Source: Bombella mellum (GTDB lineage: Bacteria; Pseudomonadota; Alphaproteobacteria; Acetobacterales; Acetobacteraceae). Taken from it: DNA of 64,000 nt. The translations under genes were made by a program, and so were the position numbers. The DNA lies in NCBI RefSeq assembly GCF_014048465.1, contig NZ_PDLY01000002.1, positions 1-64,000 on the forward strand, read 5' to 3'. This document shows, in pieces, positions 17,900-26,786 of this stretch. The notes under the pieces were generated by a model. The model made no database searches. It saw only the letters and a program-made list of their open reading frames with translations, and was not told the DNA's origin. The stretch's first letter is position 1. Every line of letters starts with the position of its first letter.

Positions 17900-17903
17900 T
17901 TTT

Positions 17904-19253
17904 CTAACTCTCTGCGGTACCCACATATTTCTCCAATCTGAAGATAGTGCTGCGTGTCAGTTTTTCCAAACCTTCTTCAGAGAAGAAGCCACCAGGAATT
18001 AAGCATTGATCAATCAAAACACGTCGGAAGGCTGCAAAAATGACTGGGTCTGGTTGTTGAGGGGAAAGCCAAAAATTTTCCAAGGATGATTGATATGTCA
18101 GGCCGGGCATATCGTAGATGGCCTGCCCTAATGTCAGTACTGGAACATTACATGCGAGGGCCAGTGTGCCCGTGGTACTGTTGACAGTCACCACGCCACG
18201 GGCATGCTGTACAAGTAGGGCAATATCGCCGAGTTCGACGTAATCTACCCTGTTACTGACACCATGCGAAGCAGCAAGACGTTTCACCAGTTTCTTCCAA
18301 TCCTGGACGCCGTTATCGAGGGGGTGTTCCTTTATTACAAGGCGCATTCCAAGAGGAGCATGTTGCGCAAAAGAAACGAGAACCTCCGTGATGACCTCTG
18401 CAACACCGGAATAAGACGAATGAAGGCGTAACTGAGCATCCGCATCCAGCTGAAGAGGTAAAAGCATGTATGGTTTGGGGCCCTCTATCAGCCACTGGAT
18501 GAGAGCTTGACTACGCTCCCGTGCCTTTCTGCGCTTGGTCAGACGCCGCAGCCAGCCCACACCTTCAACGAGCGGTGGCCAAGGACGATAATCCGTCCAG
18601 TGAGGGAAACGCCATTTCATCAGGATGGTTGCGGCATTATAGGCAATTCCTTCCAGCGCACGCCGCTGAAAGGATGATGGAACGGATTCGTGAGGTGCAA
18701 TGGGAGGAAGTTTGCTGGCCTTCCGGTAATACCAGTCGGGGTCCTTGGGGAGGTTGGAGTTGCCATTGACACCCCCCAGTTCCAGCGTCACCCAGTCCGG
18801 ACGAATATAACCTTCCTCGAATACATGAACAGCGATGCCTATTTCACGGCAGATGAGAATGGCCTGACGATGGAGTTCCCGGCAGTCACCAAATAGCAGA
18901 ACATCCGTAATGGCGTGCTTTTGGAGTACGTTGCCAAAAAAGGTAGGCCAAGTGCCGTAGTTATTCCGGAAGGCTATGCCGCCGCTAAGGCGCCAGAACA
19001 GTTCGTCACCACCGTTGAAGTTGATTTTCCATACTTTGTGACCGCGTTGTTTTAGAGCGTGACCAATCCGCTGGAAAAAGGGACCCATGAGGCCTTGGAG
19101 AAGGAGAAAGTGCCTTTTTGTTTTTGGTGGCTGTTCGAGAGAAGCAGGGACCAGTGTTCCGGCTTCTGTCAGGGCTGGGTCTTCGAAAAGATGAGCGTCG
19201 CCTTTGGATGAAAAGTTTTTCCAGGTTGGGGTTGTTTTAATGTGGTCAGGCAT
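17904..19253 (-). CDS. kpsS: Capsule polysaccharide biosynthesis protein, KpsS-type Kdo transferase
   Basis: 449 residues. The KpsS-like core begins HFLLLQGLMGPFFQRIGHALKQRGHKVWKINFNGGDELFW and includes FEEGYIRPDWVTLELGGVN, IKEHPLDNG and VVTVNSTTGTLAL, all characteristic of the Caps_synth family. KpsS adds the first beta-Kdo residue to phosphatidylglycerol in ABC-dependent capsule systems. It overlaps kpsC by 8 bp and both precede a GT4 gene. The N-terminal ~45 residues are a low-similarity extension. GC content is higher than in the neighbouring transferases. Confidence 0.9.
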   Translation of the reverse strand: MPDHIKTTPTWKNFSSKGDAHLFEDPALTEAGTLVPASLEQPPKTKRHFLLLQGLMGPFFQRIGHALKQRGHKVWKINFNGGDELFWRLSGGIAFRNNYGTWPTFFGNVLQKHAITDVLLFGDCRELHRQAILICREIGIAVHVFEEGYIRPDWVTLELGGVNGNSNLPKDPDWYYRKASKLPPIAPHESVPSSFQRRALEGIAYNAATILMKWRFPHWTDYRPWPPLVEGVGWLRRLTKRRKARERSQALIQWLIEGPKPYMLLPLQLDADAQLRLHSSYSGVAEVITEVLVSFAQHAPLGMRLVIKEHPLDNGVQDWKKLVKRLAASHGVSNRVDYVELGDIALLVQHARGVVTVNSTTGTLALACNVPVLTLGQAIYDMPGLTYQSSLENFWLSPQQPDPVIFAAFRRVLIDQCLIPGGFFSEEGLEKLTRSTIFRLEKYVGTAES

Positions 19254-20367
19254 GTGGCGTCCGGTGTAAAGAAATTAGATGTGTGAAATAACGGCGCAGC
19301 TGGCCTTGTTTCTGCCGCAACTTCATGGCGCATGTAGGCTGCCAGAGAGACGCATTACCGAAACAGTCGATCAATTCTTCCACCTCGCAGCGTTGTTCCG
19401 TCTCCGGGCTGACGTAGATCGGATACAGAATAAGAGTTACCGCTGCAAGCTCTGTGATATCCAGTTTCCGCTCTCGGCGGGGAAGAGAAGGTCCTCGATG
19501 TGTCGTCAGTCCCCAGCCAGCATAAAAGGGGGCACCGTAAGTTGTTACATTCTTACGGCGGATCAGAGCTTCAAAGCCTGTCAGTGACGTCAGGGTATGA
19601 ACTTCATCAATATTCTCAAGCAGCTGGCTCATGCTGCCTTCCCGGTGGATCATGTCGGCATATGATAGGATGACGGGATCGGACAAATGGCCAGCACGAT
19701 GACCAGCTTCCACGTCGGGATGGGGGCGGTAGATGATCCAAGCTTTAGAATTGTGACGGCGCACTTCCTTTAGAAGGGAAAGGTTGTCCGTAATTCTTCC
19801 GCCACCTCGTATGACGGAGAGGTCACCTGCCACCTGTCCGGGAACGAGAATGATACGACGGTCAGCAGGCAGGTTCATGACGGGTGCTTGAGAGGTCGTG
19901 GCGGCATATTTGGAAATGTGCAGCTGCTGCAGGCGATCTACAAGTATGGCAGCTCGTTGACGGAGGGCCGGGGTAATTTCGGCGTTCTGTAACATATCCT
20001 CCAAGTCACTGGGGTGGGACGGATCAACGTAGGCCCCCTGGCTGTCGAGGATTATGGAGCAGGGAGGGAGGAAGCCACTTCCCAGACCCATGGATCGGAT
20101 GAAACCATCTTCCATAAGATATAGGGGCACATTCATGGCATCGGCTCTGGCCTTCAGGGCTGGTGTCACCCGATTTGCCCAGACAGCCAACCCTCCATTT
20201 TTTTTTCTGGCATGAAGAAGGGCACGCCGGGGTAAACAGAAGAACCGGATGGAAGAGTGGATATCTAGAAAGGAGCGGATGCGACGCCGTTTCCACCATG
20301 CTATCCCGCTACAGGCTACAATTTTCTTTGTTGTCCTGATTCCGGAAGAGGAAAAGGAAGATGGCAT
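19246..20367 (-). CDS. kpsC: Single-module KpsC-type Kdo transferase
   Basis: 373 residues, about half the usual KpsC length (~670). One Caps_synth module is seen: GGLAVWANRVTPAL, LYLMEDGFIRSMGLGSGF, CSIILDSQGAYVDPSHPSDLE, RRIILVPGQVAGDLSVIRGG, WIIYRPHPDVEAGHRAG and HTLTSLTGFEALIRRKNVTTYGAPFYAGWGLT. Full-length KpsC carries two such modules that alternate beta-2,4 and beta-2,7 Kdo linkages. With one module, only one linkage may be made here, giving a shorter or different linker. The locus shows no second module outside KpsS. Start has weak ribosome-site support. Confidence 0.85.
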   Translation of the reverse strand: MPSSFSSSGIRTTKKIVACSGIAWWKRRRIRSFLDIHSSIRFFCLPRRALLHARKKNGGLAVWANRVTPALKARADAMNVPLYLMEDGFIRSMGLGSGFLPPCSIILDSQGAYVDPSHPSDLEDMLQNAEITPALRQRAAILVDRLQQLHISKYAATTSQAPVMNLPADRRIILVPGQVAGDLSVIRGGGRITDNLSLLKEVRRHNSKAWIIYRPHPDVEAGHRAGHLSDPVILSYADMIHREGSMSQLLENIDEVHTLTSLTGFEALIRRKNVTTYGAPFYAGWGLTTHRGPSLPRRERKLDITELAAVTLILYPIYVSPETEQRCEVEELIDCFGNASLWQPTCAMKLRQKQGQLRRYFTHLISLHRTPHA

Positions 20368-20614
20368 GGTAGAATTGAGGCCTTTTTCTGTCAGCTTGTA
20401 GAGTTGAAAAGTTTAGGAACCTATTATCAGGCAGAAGCATATTGGGAAAGAGATTGTCGGAAAATATACATTAATTTCATATGCAATATTTTAACAAAAA
20501 ATTTATATTATTATTTACTTTGATATGTTTACAATTTTCATATTAATGTTTTTGAAAACAGAACTGGTCTCAATATTTTTTTTGTCTATATTGTCTTGAT
20601 CTCGTGGAGGAGTT
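20368..20614. promoter_or_regulatory. AT-rich divergent intergenic region
   Basis: About 250 bp between kpsC (minus) and the LtaS-like gene (plus), very AT-rich with T/A runs around 20460-20580. It must contain promoters for both arms. No single -35/-10 pair stands out. Confidence 0.4.
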
Positions 20615-22066
20615 TTGGAAACTGTAATGTTCACTTGTATAATGTCCATATTGATAGTGATTGGAGTGGGTTTCGTAATAGGCGAAGGAATGGACATGTT
20701 CGTTTGTCCTGTCCGTTTTTTGCGGAGGCGTTCGCTTTTCTTCTTACGAAGTATTCCTGTCCTGTTTTCAAGTAGCTTCTTTCTTGTTCTGACAGGATCC
20801 ACTCCAATTTCTCTTCTGATCAGTGCTGTTCTTCTTGGGATTCTGGTGACAGCTTCAAACCTCAAGTTGAGGCTTTTGAATGAGCCTCTTGTTTTTACTG
20901 ACTTTTCTCTTCTGGGTGCTTTTGTAAGACATCCACGTTTTTATCTTCAGGGTATACCAGTATTTCTAAGGGTTGTTGCCCTCACGGGAGGAGCATTTCT
21001 CGTGTATCTCCTGATACGGGCTTCGTCAGCAGCGATGCTTCCACGTTATGCAGGGTTGGCTGGTACAGTGATTTTTGCGATCTTATTGTGGGTGCTTGTT
21101 ACTAGGGAGGGGCGTATTAATGATGAACCGCCTGCACTGTGGGATGATGTCCATAACCACGGCCTGCTGCCTGTTTTGATGTCATATGCGGTGCGGTGCC
21201 GCAGCCTGCCAGCATTGTCGCCACGACTGCCCTTGCCACGGGCACAGGGAGCGCCGGACGCCGTCATCATCGTCCAGTGTGAGTCATTTGCTGATCCTGC
21301 TGAATTGAATGCTGTCTGGAACAGCCTGCCTGCTCTGACGCACTATCAGAATGAAGCGATACAGTGGGGGAAGCTCCTGCCTAGTGGGTTGGGCGCTTAC
21401 ACGATGCGCAGCGAATATGGCGTTCTCTGTGGAGATGATGAAGAGTGTCTGTCCTATCGCCTGTTTGATCCGTTCCTGACAGCAGACCAGTCACCGTCTC
21501 ATGCCCTGCCACACCGGCTGAAGCAGTTCTATGAGAAGGCTCTATTCCTGCATCCCTATGACATCCGTTTTTACGGGCGGGACCGGATGATGCCCCTATG
21601 GGGGTTTACCGATATTGTCAGCCGGGAGAGCTTCTCCGATGATGACAGAGTTGGGCCATATGTGAGTGATGATGCCGTGGCAGATTGCCTTCTGAAACAT
21701 CTGACGGAGAATGAACGGTCTCTGGCCTATTGTGTCACTATTGAAAATCATGGCCCGTGGAAAAAAGGGCGGCTGGGCAGGGTCAGTGGTGAAGAGGCTT
21801 GGTATGAACATGTCCGGCACAGTGATGCCATGCTGGATAAACTTGTGACAGGTATCAGGGAAAGTGGCCGAGACGTTCTTCTCGTGTTCTTCGGAGATCA
21901 CCGGCCAGCCTTGAAAGCCCTGCCACCTATTGAGGGCTTGGAGAGAAGTACCCCCTATGTCATGCTACGCCCCAATGACCCCAGAGGGAGGGACGTGTCG
22001 TCTGAACCTGTCGATGTGACACCGGCTGAACTTCATCGAAGTATTCTGCGGCACGTCAGTTCCTGA
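20615..22066 (+). CDS. LtaS/OpgB-like phosphoglycerol transferase (membrane sulfatase-fold enzyme)
   Basis: 483 residues. TTG 20615 follows GTGGAGGAG directly; ATG 20627 is the alternative. Four or five hydrophobic segments fill residues 1-165, then a sulfatase-fold domain. Metal and catalytic elements of the LtaS family are seen: IIVQCESF (~220), AYTMRSEYGVLC with the nucleophilic Thr followed by Ser-Glu (~265), TIENHGPW (~380) and VFFGDHRPA (~430). It should transfer phosphoglycerol (or a similar headgroup) from phosphatidylglycerol to a periplasmic glycan. Beside the capsule genes, the target could be the capsule or an osmoregulated glucan. It converges on gpmA across a bidirectional terminator. 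Confidence 0.82.
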   Translation: METVMFTCIMSILIVIGVGFVIGEGMDMFVCPVRFLRRRSLFFLRSIPVLFSSSFFLVLTGSTPISLLISAVLLGILVTASNLKLRLLNEPLVFTDFSLLGAFVRHPRFYLQGIPVFLRVVALTGGAFLVYLLIRASSAAMLPRYAGLAGTVIFAILLWVLVTREGRINDEPPALWDDVHNHGLLPVLMSYAVRCRSLPALSPRLPLPRAQGAPDAVIIVQCESFADPAELNAVWNSLPALTHYQNEAIQWGKLLPSGLGAYTMRSEYGVLCGDDEECLSYRLFDPFLTADQSPSHALPHRLKQFYEKALFLHPYDIRFYGRDRMMPLWGFTDIVSRESFSDDDRVGPYVSDDAVADCLLKHLTENERSLAYCVTIENHGPWKKGRLGRVSGEEAWYEHVRHSDAMLDKLVTGIRESGRDVLLVFFGDHRPALKALPPIEGLERSTPYVMLRPNDPRGRDVSSEPVDVTPAELHRSILRHVSS

Positions 22067-22079
22067 CATATGCGGCATG

Positions 22080-22110
22080 AAAAAAGCACCTCACGAGGAG
22101 GTGCTTTTTT
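22080..22110. terminator. Bidirectional intrinsic terminator, LtaS-like gene / gpmA
   Basis: Stem GCACCTC (22086-22092) with GAGGTGC (22098-22104), flanked by a run of A on the left and T on the right, so it can work in both directions for the converging genes. Confidence 0.85.
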
Positions 22111-22133
22111 CTGTCACATGCAGAAGGAGGGCG

Positions 22134-22886
22134 TTACTTGGCTTTGCCCTGGTTTGCGACGGCAGCGGCCTTGGCGGCGATTTCTTCTGCATCTCCCAGA
22201 TAGTAGTGCTTGACCGGTTTGAAGTTCTCGTCGAACTCATAGACCAGCGGCACGCCTGTCGGGATGTTCAGGTTCAGGATTTCATCCTCTGTCATGTTGT
22301 CCAGATATTTCACCAGAGCACGCAGGGAATTGCCGTGAGCGGCAATGATGACTTTCTCACCCTTCTTGATGCGGGGCAGGATGGTCTTTTCCCAGTAGGG
22401 GATCACACGTTCAATGGTAAGGGCGAGACTTTCCGTGACAGGAAGTTCGTCAGCAGTCAGTGCAGAATAGCGGGGGTCGTGACCAGGGAAGCGTTCGTCA
22501 GAGCGTTCCAGAGCAGGGGGGGTGACGGCAAAGCCGCGACGCCACTGCTTGACCTGTTCGTCACCGTATTTCTTGGCTGTCTCGGCCTTGTTGAGGCCCT
22601 GGAGAGCACCATAATGACGCTCGTTCAGACGCCAGTTTTTCTCGACAGGCAGCCAGGCCTGATCCACACCGTCCAGGATGTTCCAGAGCGTGTGGATGGC
22701 ACGCTTCAGGACGGAGGTATAGGCGTAGTCGAAGGAGTAGCCCTCCTTGTGCAGCAGCTGGCCGGCAGCCTTGGCTTCGCTGCGTCCTTTTTCGGACAGG
22801 TCCACGTCGTACCAGCCGGTGAAGCGGTTTTCCTGATTCCACTGGCTCTCGCCGTGACGGACCAGAACAAGCTTTGTGACGGCCAT
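22134..22886 (-). CDS. gpmA: 2,3-bisphosphoglycerate-dependent phosphoglycerate mutase
   Basis: 250 residues from ATG 22886 with AAGGAG 7 nt upstream. The catalytic RHGESQWN is at residues 10-17, [15 protein letters not shown] holds the catalytic Glu, and [10 protein letters not shown] holds the second His. It interconverts 3- and 2-phosphoglycerate in lower glycolysis. Length is normal for dPGM. The ribosome site and the conserved N-terminus decide this start over longer in-frame options. Confidence 0.96.
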   Translation of the reverse strand: MAVTKLVLVRHGESQWNQENRFTGWYDVDLSEKGRSEAKAAGQLLHKEGYSFDYAYTSVLKRAIHTLWNILDGVDQAWLPVEKNWRLNERHYGALQGLNKAETAKKYGDEQVKQWRRGFAVTPPALERSDERFPGHDPRYSALTADELPVTESLALTIERVIPYWEKTILPRIKKGEKVIIAAHGNSLRALVKYLDNMTEDEILNLNIPTGVPLVYEFDENFKPVKHYYLGDAEEIAAKAAAVANQGKAK

Positions 22887-23000
22887 GATGAACTCCTTAG
22901 TACATAAGCTTTTGGTAACATCGGGAGATTGCGCCACTATAGCCTGAACTGCAAGGGGCCTCTCCCGGTTCATGTCCTCCATGAGAGCATGGCCGTTATG

Positions 23001-23028
23001 AAAAAGGCCGTTCCTGAATGGAACGGCC
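23001..23028 (-). terminator. Intrinsic terminator of the MFS transporter gene
   Basis: GGCCGTTCC (23006-23014), loop TGAAT, GGAACGGCC (23020-23028), followed on the minus strand by five T. Confidence 0.85.
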
Positions 23029-23055
23029 CGTAGATTGTGTCGCTTCAGGGAAGCT

Positions 23056-24351
23056 TCATGAAACGGCGGAGCGTTTCTCCTGTTCTTCCGTGTGGCGGCG
23101 GGCCTCCGGAGAGACCGTCAGCATCATCGTCAGACCGGCAGAGAGCAGATAGATGATGGCAAAGGCCCAGATGACATAGGCCATTCCAACGCCGAAGATC
23201 ATGCCACAGAGTGACACGATGGCGGGACCAACCCATGTGGAAGCCCCGGCACCAAGGCCCAGGATGGACAGGGCGGCTGCCTTTTCCCGTGGGCATATCT
23301 GGGGCATGAGGCCGGAGAGAGGGACGAAGGCGGCAACGGATGCCCCGTAGAGGATGCCCACCACGGCGGCGGCTGCAAAATTGCCCGGGTACCAGAGGGG
23401 AACGTAGTAGAAGAGCGGAATGGTGATGAAGCCCCCGACGCCGCCAAAGGCCGCAACGACGAAGCGGTAACCGATCCTGTCAGCAATCATGCCGGAGATC
23501 AGGTTAACGATGATGTTGCTCAGGAAAATGAGCGACAGCAGATTGAGCCACTGTCCTAGGGTGAAGCCGAGATGATCGACGAAGAAACCAGGCATGATGG
23601 CCAGAAAGGCATATTCTGATGACGTGTCGATTGTCCGCACGATACCGGCGATGAGGGTCTTCGGTTCACGCCAGATGATGCTGATGGAGCCCAGAAAAAT
23701 CTGGCTGGCTGGCACGTCAGCGGGAAGCAGGCGTCTGTTCCCTGTTGGCTCATTTGTGAAGAGAAGGGCAATCAGCCCCCCGATGATGACCAGGCCCAGA
23801 GCGCACCAGAAGGTATTGATCTCACCGATGGCCGGGATGGCGAAACGGGCAAACTGGGAGCCAAGGGTTGGCAGGCCGGCGGAGAAGGAGAACCAGAACC
23901 AGCCTGCGGCCGCTCCCAGCATGGAGGTTGGTGTGGCAGCGGCGATCCAGACCAGAAAGCCATAGGCGAAGAGTGGGTAGGCGAATCCACGCAGAGCGTA
24001 GAAGGTCAGTATCCAGGTGCTGTTGTTGGGGGTCAGTCCGAAAATGAGGAAGCCAACCTCCAGAACCGCCCAGAGGACCAGTCCCATCCACATGACTTTC
24101 TTGGGGCCCATGAGGTCTGAAAGCGGCCCGGCAAACCAGGCGGCAATCATCACGGTGATTCCATAGAACGTGAAAAGTTCGTTGACGAAGCTTTGTGGAT
24201 GACCGGTATGGAGCATGAACGTGTCAAGATAGCCGGCCTCCACGCCATCACCGACCATGAAGAGGAGCTGACCGACAAAGGCCCAGAAGAGGGCACCCGG
24301 TATGCCTATTTTTTCAACAAGACTGCGTTTCGTGTCTGGCGCATTCGCCAT
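23056..24351 (-). CDS. MFS transporter, polyol permease (DalT/RbtT) type
   Basis: 431 residues with about 12 hydrophobic segments. The N-terminal stretch [25 protein letters not shown] and the segment [19 protein letters not shown] closely recall ribitol/arabinitol permeases. The cytoplasmic motif A is [13 protein letters not shown] (~76-88), and the second half has [10 protein letters not shown]. Likely a proton symporter for a sugar alcohol in the inner membrane, fitting an organism that feeds on sugars and polyols. No polyol dehydrogenase lies beside it. Substrate assignment is by family only. Confidence 0.85.
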   Translation of the reverse strand: MANAPDTKRSLVEKIGIPGALFWAFVGQLLFMVGDGVEAGYLDTFMLHTGHPQSFVNELFTFYGITVMIAAWFAGPLSDLMGPKKVMWMGLVLWAVLEVGFLIFGLTPNNSTWILTFYALRGFAYPLFAYGFLVWIAAATPTSMLGAAAGWFWFSFSAGLPTLGSQFARFAIPAIGEINTFWCALGLVIIGGLIALLFTNEPTGNRRLLPADVPASQIFLGSISIIWREPKTLIAGIVRTIDTSSEYAFLAIMPGFFVDHLGFTLGQWLNLLSLIFLSNIIVNLISGMIADRIGYRFVVAAFGGVGGFITIPLFYYVPLWYPGNFAAAAVVGILYGASVAAFVPLSGLMPQICPREKAAALSILGLGAGASTWVGPAIVSLCGMIFGVGMAYVIWAFAIIYLLSAGLTMMLTVSPEARRHTEEQEKRSAVS

Positions 24352-24795
24352 GAGAATCTCTCCGTTTGCGGTTGGAAGGAGGAGAAACGCTTTCAGGTTC
24401 CTTCATGCCTTCGCAGATGATTGTTGGCCCTACGAGAGTGCTCGGGCCTTTAAATGATCGTTCGTACAGGGGGTATTATTATATGCCACGAAGAAGGCAG
24501 GTTGTATGAAGCCCCATACGAGAAAGAAGATGCTTTCTATCATGAGAATGGTTTTTTTTCAATTTTACGCTTCTTGAGGTGTTCCTGAAGGTTTCAGTTC
24601 CATTTTTGGGAGTGAAATTCTTCTTTCTTTTCATGGATTATTTTATCTCCGATGAATGTTTCCATTTTTCAGATTCATTACGGAATGAGTATGACATGTG
24701 CGATGGGACGGCGCAGGACGCTGGAATTTTTTAGTTGCGAAAGAATGTCATTATCATTAGCGTCTGAGCGAGGTCATAGTGGAGGCGGGACCCTG
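24352..24795. other. Intergenic region between the MFS gene and bfd
   Basis: No convincing gene in 444 bp. The plus-strand frame that runs into bfd from 24652 is an untranslated extension by my reading. The region should carry the divergent promoters of the transporter and bfd, plus the Fur-like site described separately. Confidence 0.5.
24746..24762. promoter_or_regulatory. Possible Fur-type operator upstream of bfd
   Basis: TGTCATTATCATTAGCG contains two hexamer-like units (CATTAT, CATTAG) of a Fur box, about 35 nt upstream of bfd. Iron-repressed bfd is common. Weaker than the site at 25706. Confidence 0.4.
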
Positions 24796-25059
24796 ATGAT
24801 TATATGCTCGTGCAACGGACTGTCCGACAGGGACGTACATGCAGCCATCCAGGCGGGCGTGGTGAAGATCTCCGAGATTTATTCAGCACGTCAGTGTCGG
24901 GTGAAATGTGGGAACTGCGTGAAGGGTGTGGCCTGCCTTCTGAAGGAGGCCAGACAGAAGAGCTGCCCCTGTCCCGGCACGACGGCTATTGAGGAGAGTC
25001 TGGCCGTTCCGGTTGTCAGTCATGATGACATGATGCAAAAAAAAGAAGCCTCCCTGTAG
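24796..25059 (+). CDS. bfd: Bacterioferritin-associated ferredoxin
   Basis: 87 residues from ATG 24796. Four cysteines at positions 4, 6, 38 and 41 (CSC near the start, then CGNC) match the [2Fe-2S] ligands of Bfd. Bfd docks on bacterioferritin and reduces its stored ferric iron for release. It converges on bfr, its partner, 37 bp away. The C-terminal ~30 residues extend beyond a typical 64-residue Bfd and overlap the bfr terminator. The start is set by the cluster Cys immediately after the first three residues. Confidence 0.9.
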   Translation: MIICSCNGLSDRDVHAAIQAGVVKISEIYSARQCRVKCGNCVKGVACLLKEARQKSCPCPGTTAIEESLAVPVVSHDDMMQKKEASL

Positions 25060-25068
25060 GGAGGCTTC
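25037..25068 (-). terminator. Intrinsic terminator of bfr
   Basis: Stem GAAGCCTCCC / GGGAGGCTTC (25045-25068) followed on the minus strand by eight T. It overlaps the last codons of bfd on the other strand. Confidence 0.85.
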
Positions 25069-25096
25069 CTCTCATAGAGACAGCTCTTTATGGCTA

Positions 25097-25591
25097 TCAG
25101 TGACCGCTGTTCTGGTCTGCACTCTCTGAGTTCAGAGTGATGTAACGTTCCAGACCGATCTGCTTGATGAGGTCCAGCTGGGTGTCGATGAAGTCCTCAT
25201 GGGCTTCCTCGTCAGCAAGGATGCGGAAGAGCAGGTCGCGGGAGACGAAGTCACGCACGCTCTCGCAGTAGGCGATGCCTTCGCGGATCTTCTCCAGAGC
25301 CAGAGCCTCTACTTTCAGGTCGCACTCCAGGATTTCCTTGACGTTCTCGCCAATGTGGAGCGGGTTCAGATGCTGGAGGTTCGGCAGCCCACCCAGGAAG
25401 AGGATGCGCTCGATCAGCCAGTCGGCATGGCGCATTTCTTCGATGGATTCTTCGTATTCTTTCTTGCCCAGCTTGGTGACGCCCCAGTGGTTCAGGGTGC
25501 GGGAGTGCAGGAAGTACTGGTTGATTGCTGTCAGCTCGTTGGCCAGCTGAGCGTTAAGATATTCGATGACCTTCGGGTCTTTAGCAGCCAT
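25097..25591 (-). CDS. bfr: Bacterioferritin
   Basis: 164 residues from ATG 25591, chosen for GGAGG 5 nt upstream over an ATG four codons earlier. Four-helix bundle with ferroxidase ligands Glu19, Glu52 and His55, a second Glu in LADEEAHEDF, and the heme-ligating Met53 in EEMRHADW, so a heme-containing 24-mer that stores iron. Pairs with the convergent bfd. A Fur-box-like sequence lies 115 bp upstream of its start. Confidence 0.95.
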   Translation of the reverse strand: MAAKDPKVIEYLNAQLANELTAINQYFLHSRTLNHWGVTKLGKKEYEESIEEMRHADWLIERILFLGGLPNLQHLNPLHIGENVKEILECDLKVEALALEKIREGIAYCESVRDFVSRDLLFRILADEEAHEDFIDTQLDLIKQIGLERYITLNSESADQNSGH

Positions 25592-25904
25592 TCTGGCCTC
25601 CATCTCATGAATTTTGAACTGTAGGACTGTATCCGACGGAGCCGGGTATAGTGATCAAAGAATATGAATGCAATAAAAAAATATGCTTTCCATGTATTCG
25701 TATTTGATAATCATTATCATTATGTGTTGTTGAAAAGGATTATCAAATTCAAGATATGATTCTGTAGGCTATTCCTGTGCTTTCTATTTAATATTTACAC
25801 ATCTTTTGATGGAGATAGATTTTTCTTTGGAGGTTGCGTGACGGGGACGCTTTACCGGAGTTTCTTTGTTTGATACCCATAGAACATAGATTCACTGAAA
25901 AGGA
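25592..25904. other. Divergent intergenic region of bfr and the nitroreductase
   Basis: 313 bp, AT-rich in its middle (25655-25800), with no gene. It carries a near-consensus Fur box at 25706-25724 and must hold both promoters. Confidence 0.5.
25706..25724. promoter_or_regulatory. Fur-box-like operator
   Basis: GATAATCATTATCATTATG is close to the classic 19-bp Fur consensus, made of GATAAT/CATTAT hexamers. It lies between bfr and the nitroreductase gene, so iron-dependent control of one or both is likely. Alphaproteobacteria may use Fur/Mur or Irr/RirA; which regulator binds is unknown. Confidence 0.65.
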
Positions 25905-26570
25905 ATGAAAGTCATGGATCTTCTTCAGGCTCTGAGAACACGGTATGCAACCAAGGCGTATGACGCTGCACGGCGCATCCCCGAGGAAACGGTCAAGCAG
26001 CTTCTGGAGGCCCTCCGTTGCAGTCCGTCTTCCGTGAATGCACAGCCTTGGCATTTCATCGTGGCGGATGACGAGGCTGGCAAGCAACGCATGGCCAAGG
26101 CGACACCGGATAGTGGCTCTCTGGCCTACAATCGGTCCAAGATTCTGCAGGCCTCGCATGTCGTGGCTCTCTGTGCCCGTGACGGGCTGCCGGCTTCCTA
26201 TCTGGAGGAAGTGCTGAACAGGGAAGAGCAGGACGGTCGGTATGCGGACCAGGCAGCCCGTGAAGGGTTTGCTGCTGCCCGGGCTGGTTATGTCCAGCAG
26301 CATGTCGATGCAGGTGACGTGGCACACTGGAATCAGAAACAGGTTTATCTGGCGCAGGGTTTTCTGCTTCTTTCTGCTGGGCTGCTTGGCGTGGACGCCA
26401 CACCGATCGAAGGTTTTCTGCCAGAGGCGTTTTCTGAAGAGTTCGGGCTGAAAGAGAAGGGGCTGACGCCACTGGTGCTCGTATCGCTGGGCTATCATTC
26501 TGATAGGGATGCGAATGCCAAGGCACCGAAGTCCCGCCTTGCACCGGAAGTGCTGTTCTCGAAAGCGTAA
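25905..26570 (+). CDS. NAD(P)H nitroreductase, NfsB-like
   Basis: 221 residues, nitroreductase fold. The FMN-binding start RTRYATKAYD is at residues 10-19, SPSSVNAQPWHFIVAD follows, and the C-terminal LTPLVLVSLGYH motif is typical of NfsB/NfnB-like oxygen-insensitive reductases. It reduces quinones, nitroaromatics or flavins with NAD(P)H. AAAGGA precedes ATG 25905; ATG 25914 is also possible. The Fur-like box upstream suggests a flavin or ferric-chelate reductase role, which is inference. Confidence 0.88.
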   Translation: MKVMDLLQALRTRYATKAYDAARRIPEETVKQLLEALRCSPSSVNAQPWHFIVADDEAGKQRMAKATPDSGSLAYNRSKILQASHVVALCARDGLPASYLEEVLNREEQDGRYADQAAREGFAAARAGYVQQHVDAGDVAHWNQKQVYLAQGFLLLSAGLLGVDATPIEGFLPEAFSEEFGLKEKGLTPLVLVSLGYHSDRDANAKAPKSRLAPEVLFSKA

Positions 26571-26580
26571 ATGATTCCGT

Positions 26581-26609
26581 TTACTGGAGAGGGTCTGCCT
26601 CTCCAGTAA
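26581..26609 (+). terminator. Strong hairpin downstream of the nitroreductase gene
   Basis: Eleven-base perfect inverted repeat TTACTGGAGAG ... CTCTCCAGTAA with a 7-nt loop. No T run follows, so it may be a Rho-aided terminator or an mRNA-stabilising end. Confidence 0.5.
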
Positions 26610-26670
26610 GGAAAGAAACACTAGGAGACATAGCTTTCAGAAGCTACTACTTCAGAATTTTTCGGGAAAG

Positions 26671-26761
26671 TGGCGGAGAGAGAGGGATTCGAACCCTCGG
26701 TACGCTATTAACGTACACACGCTTTCCAAGCGTGCGCCTTAAGCCGCTCGGCCATCTCTCC
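26671..26761 (-). tRNA. tRNA-Ser (anticodon GGA)
   Basis: Reads GGAGAGATGGCCGAGCGG at the 5' end and closes with TCTCTCC, discriminator G and an encoded CCA. The anticodon loop is CTTGGAAAG. A long variable arm (class II) with CGTTAATAGCG and the TTCGAATCC T-loop are present. Lies between the nitroreductase and trpF. Confidence 0.97.
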
Positions 26762-26786
26762 GTCGAGCAGTGAGGGAACAATATCA

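Noticed and set aside
22077-22907. Plus-strand frame of 276 residues over gpmA
   Set aside because: Fully antisense to gpmA, which has conserved catalytic motifs and a good ribosome site.
24652-24795. Upstream in-frame extension of bfd
   Set aside because: Bfd normally begins within a few residues of its first cluster Cys; the extension overlaps the Fur-like site.
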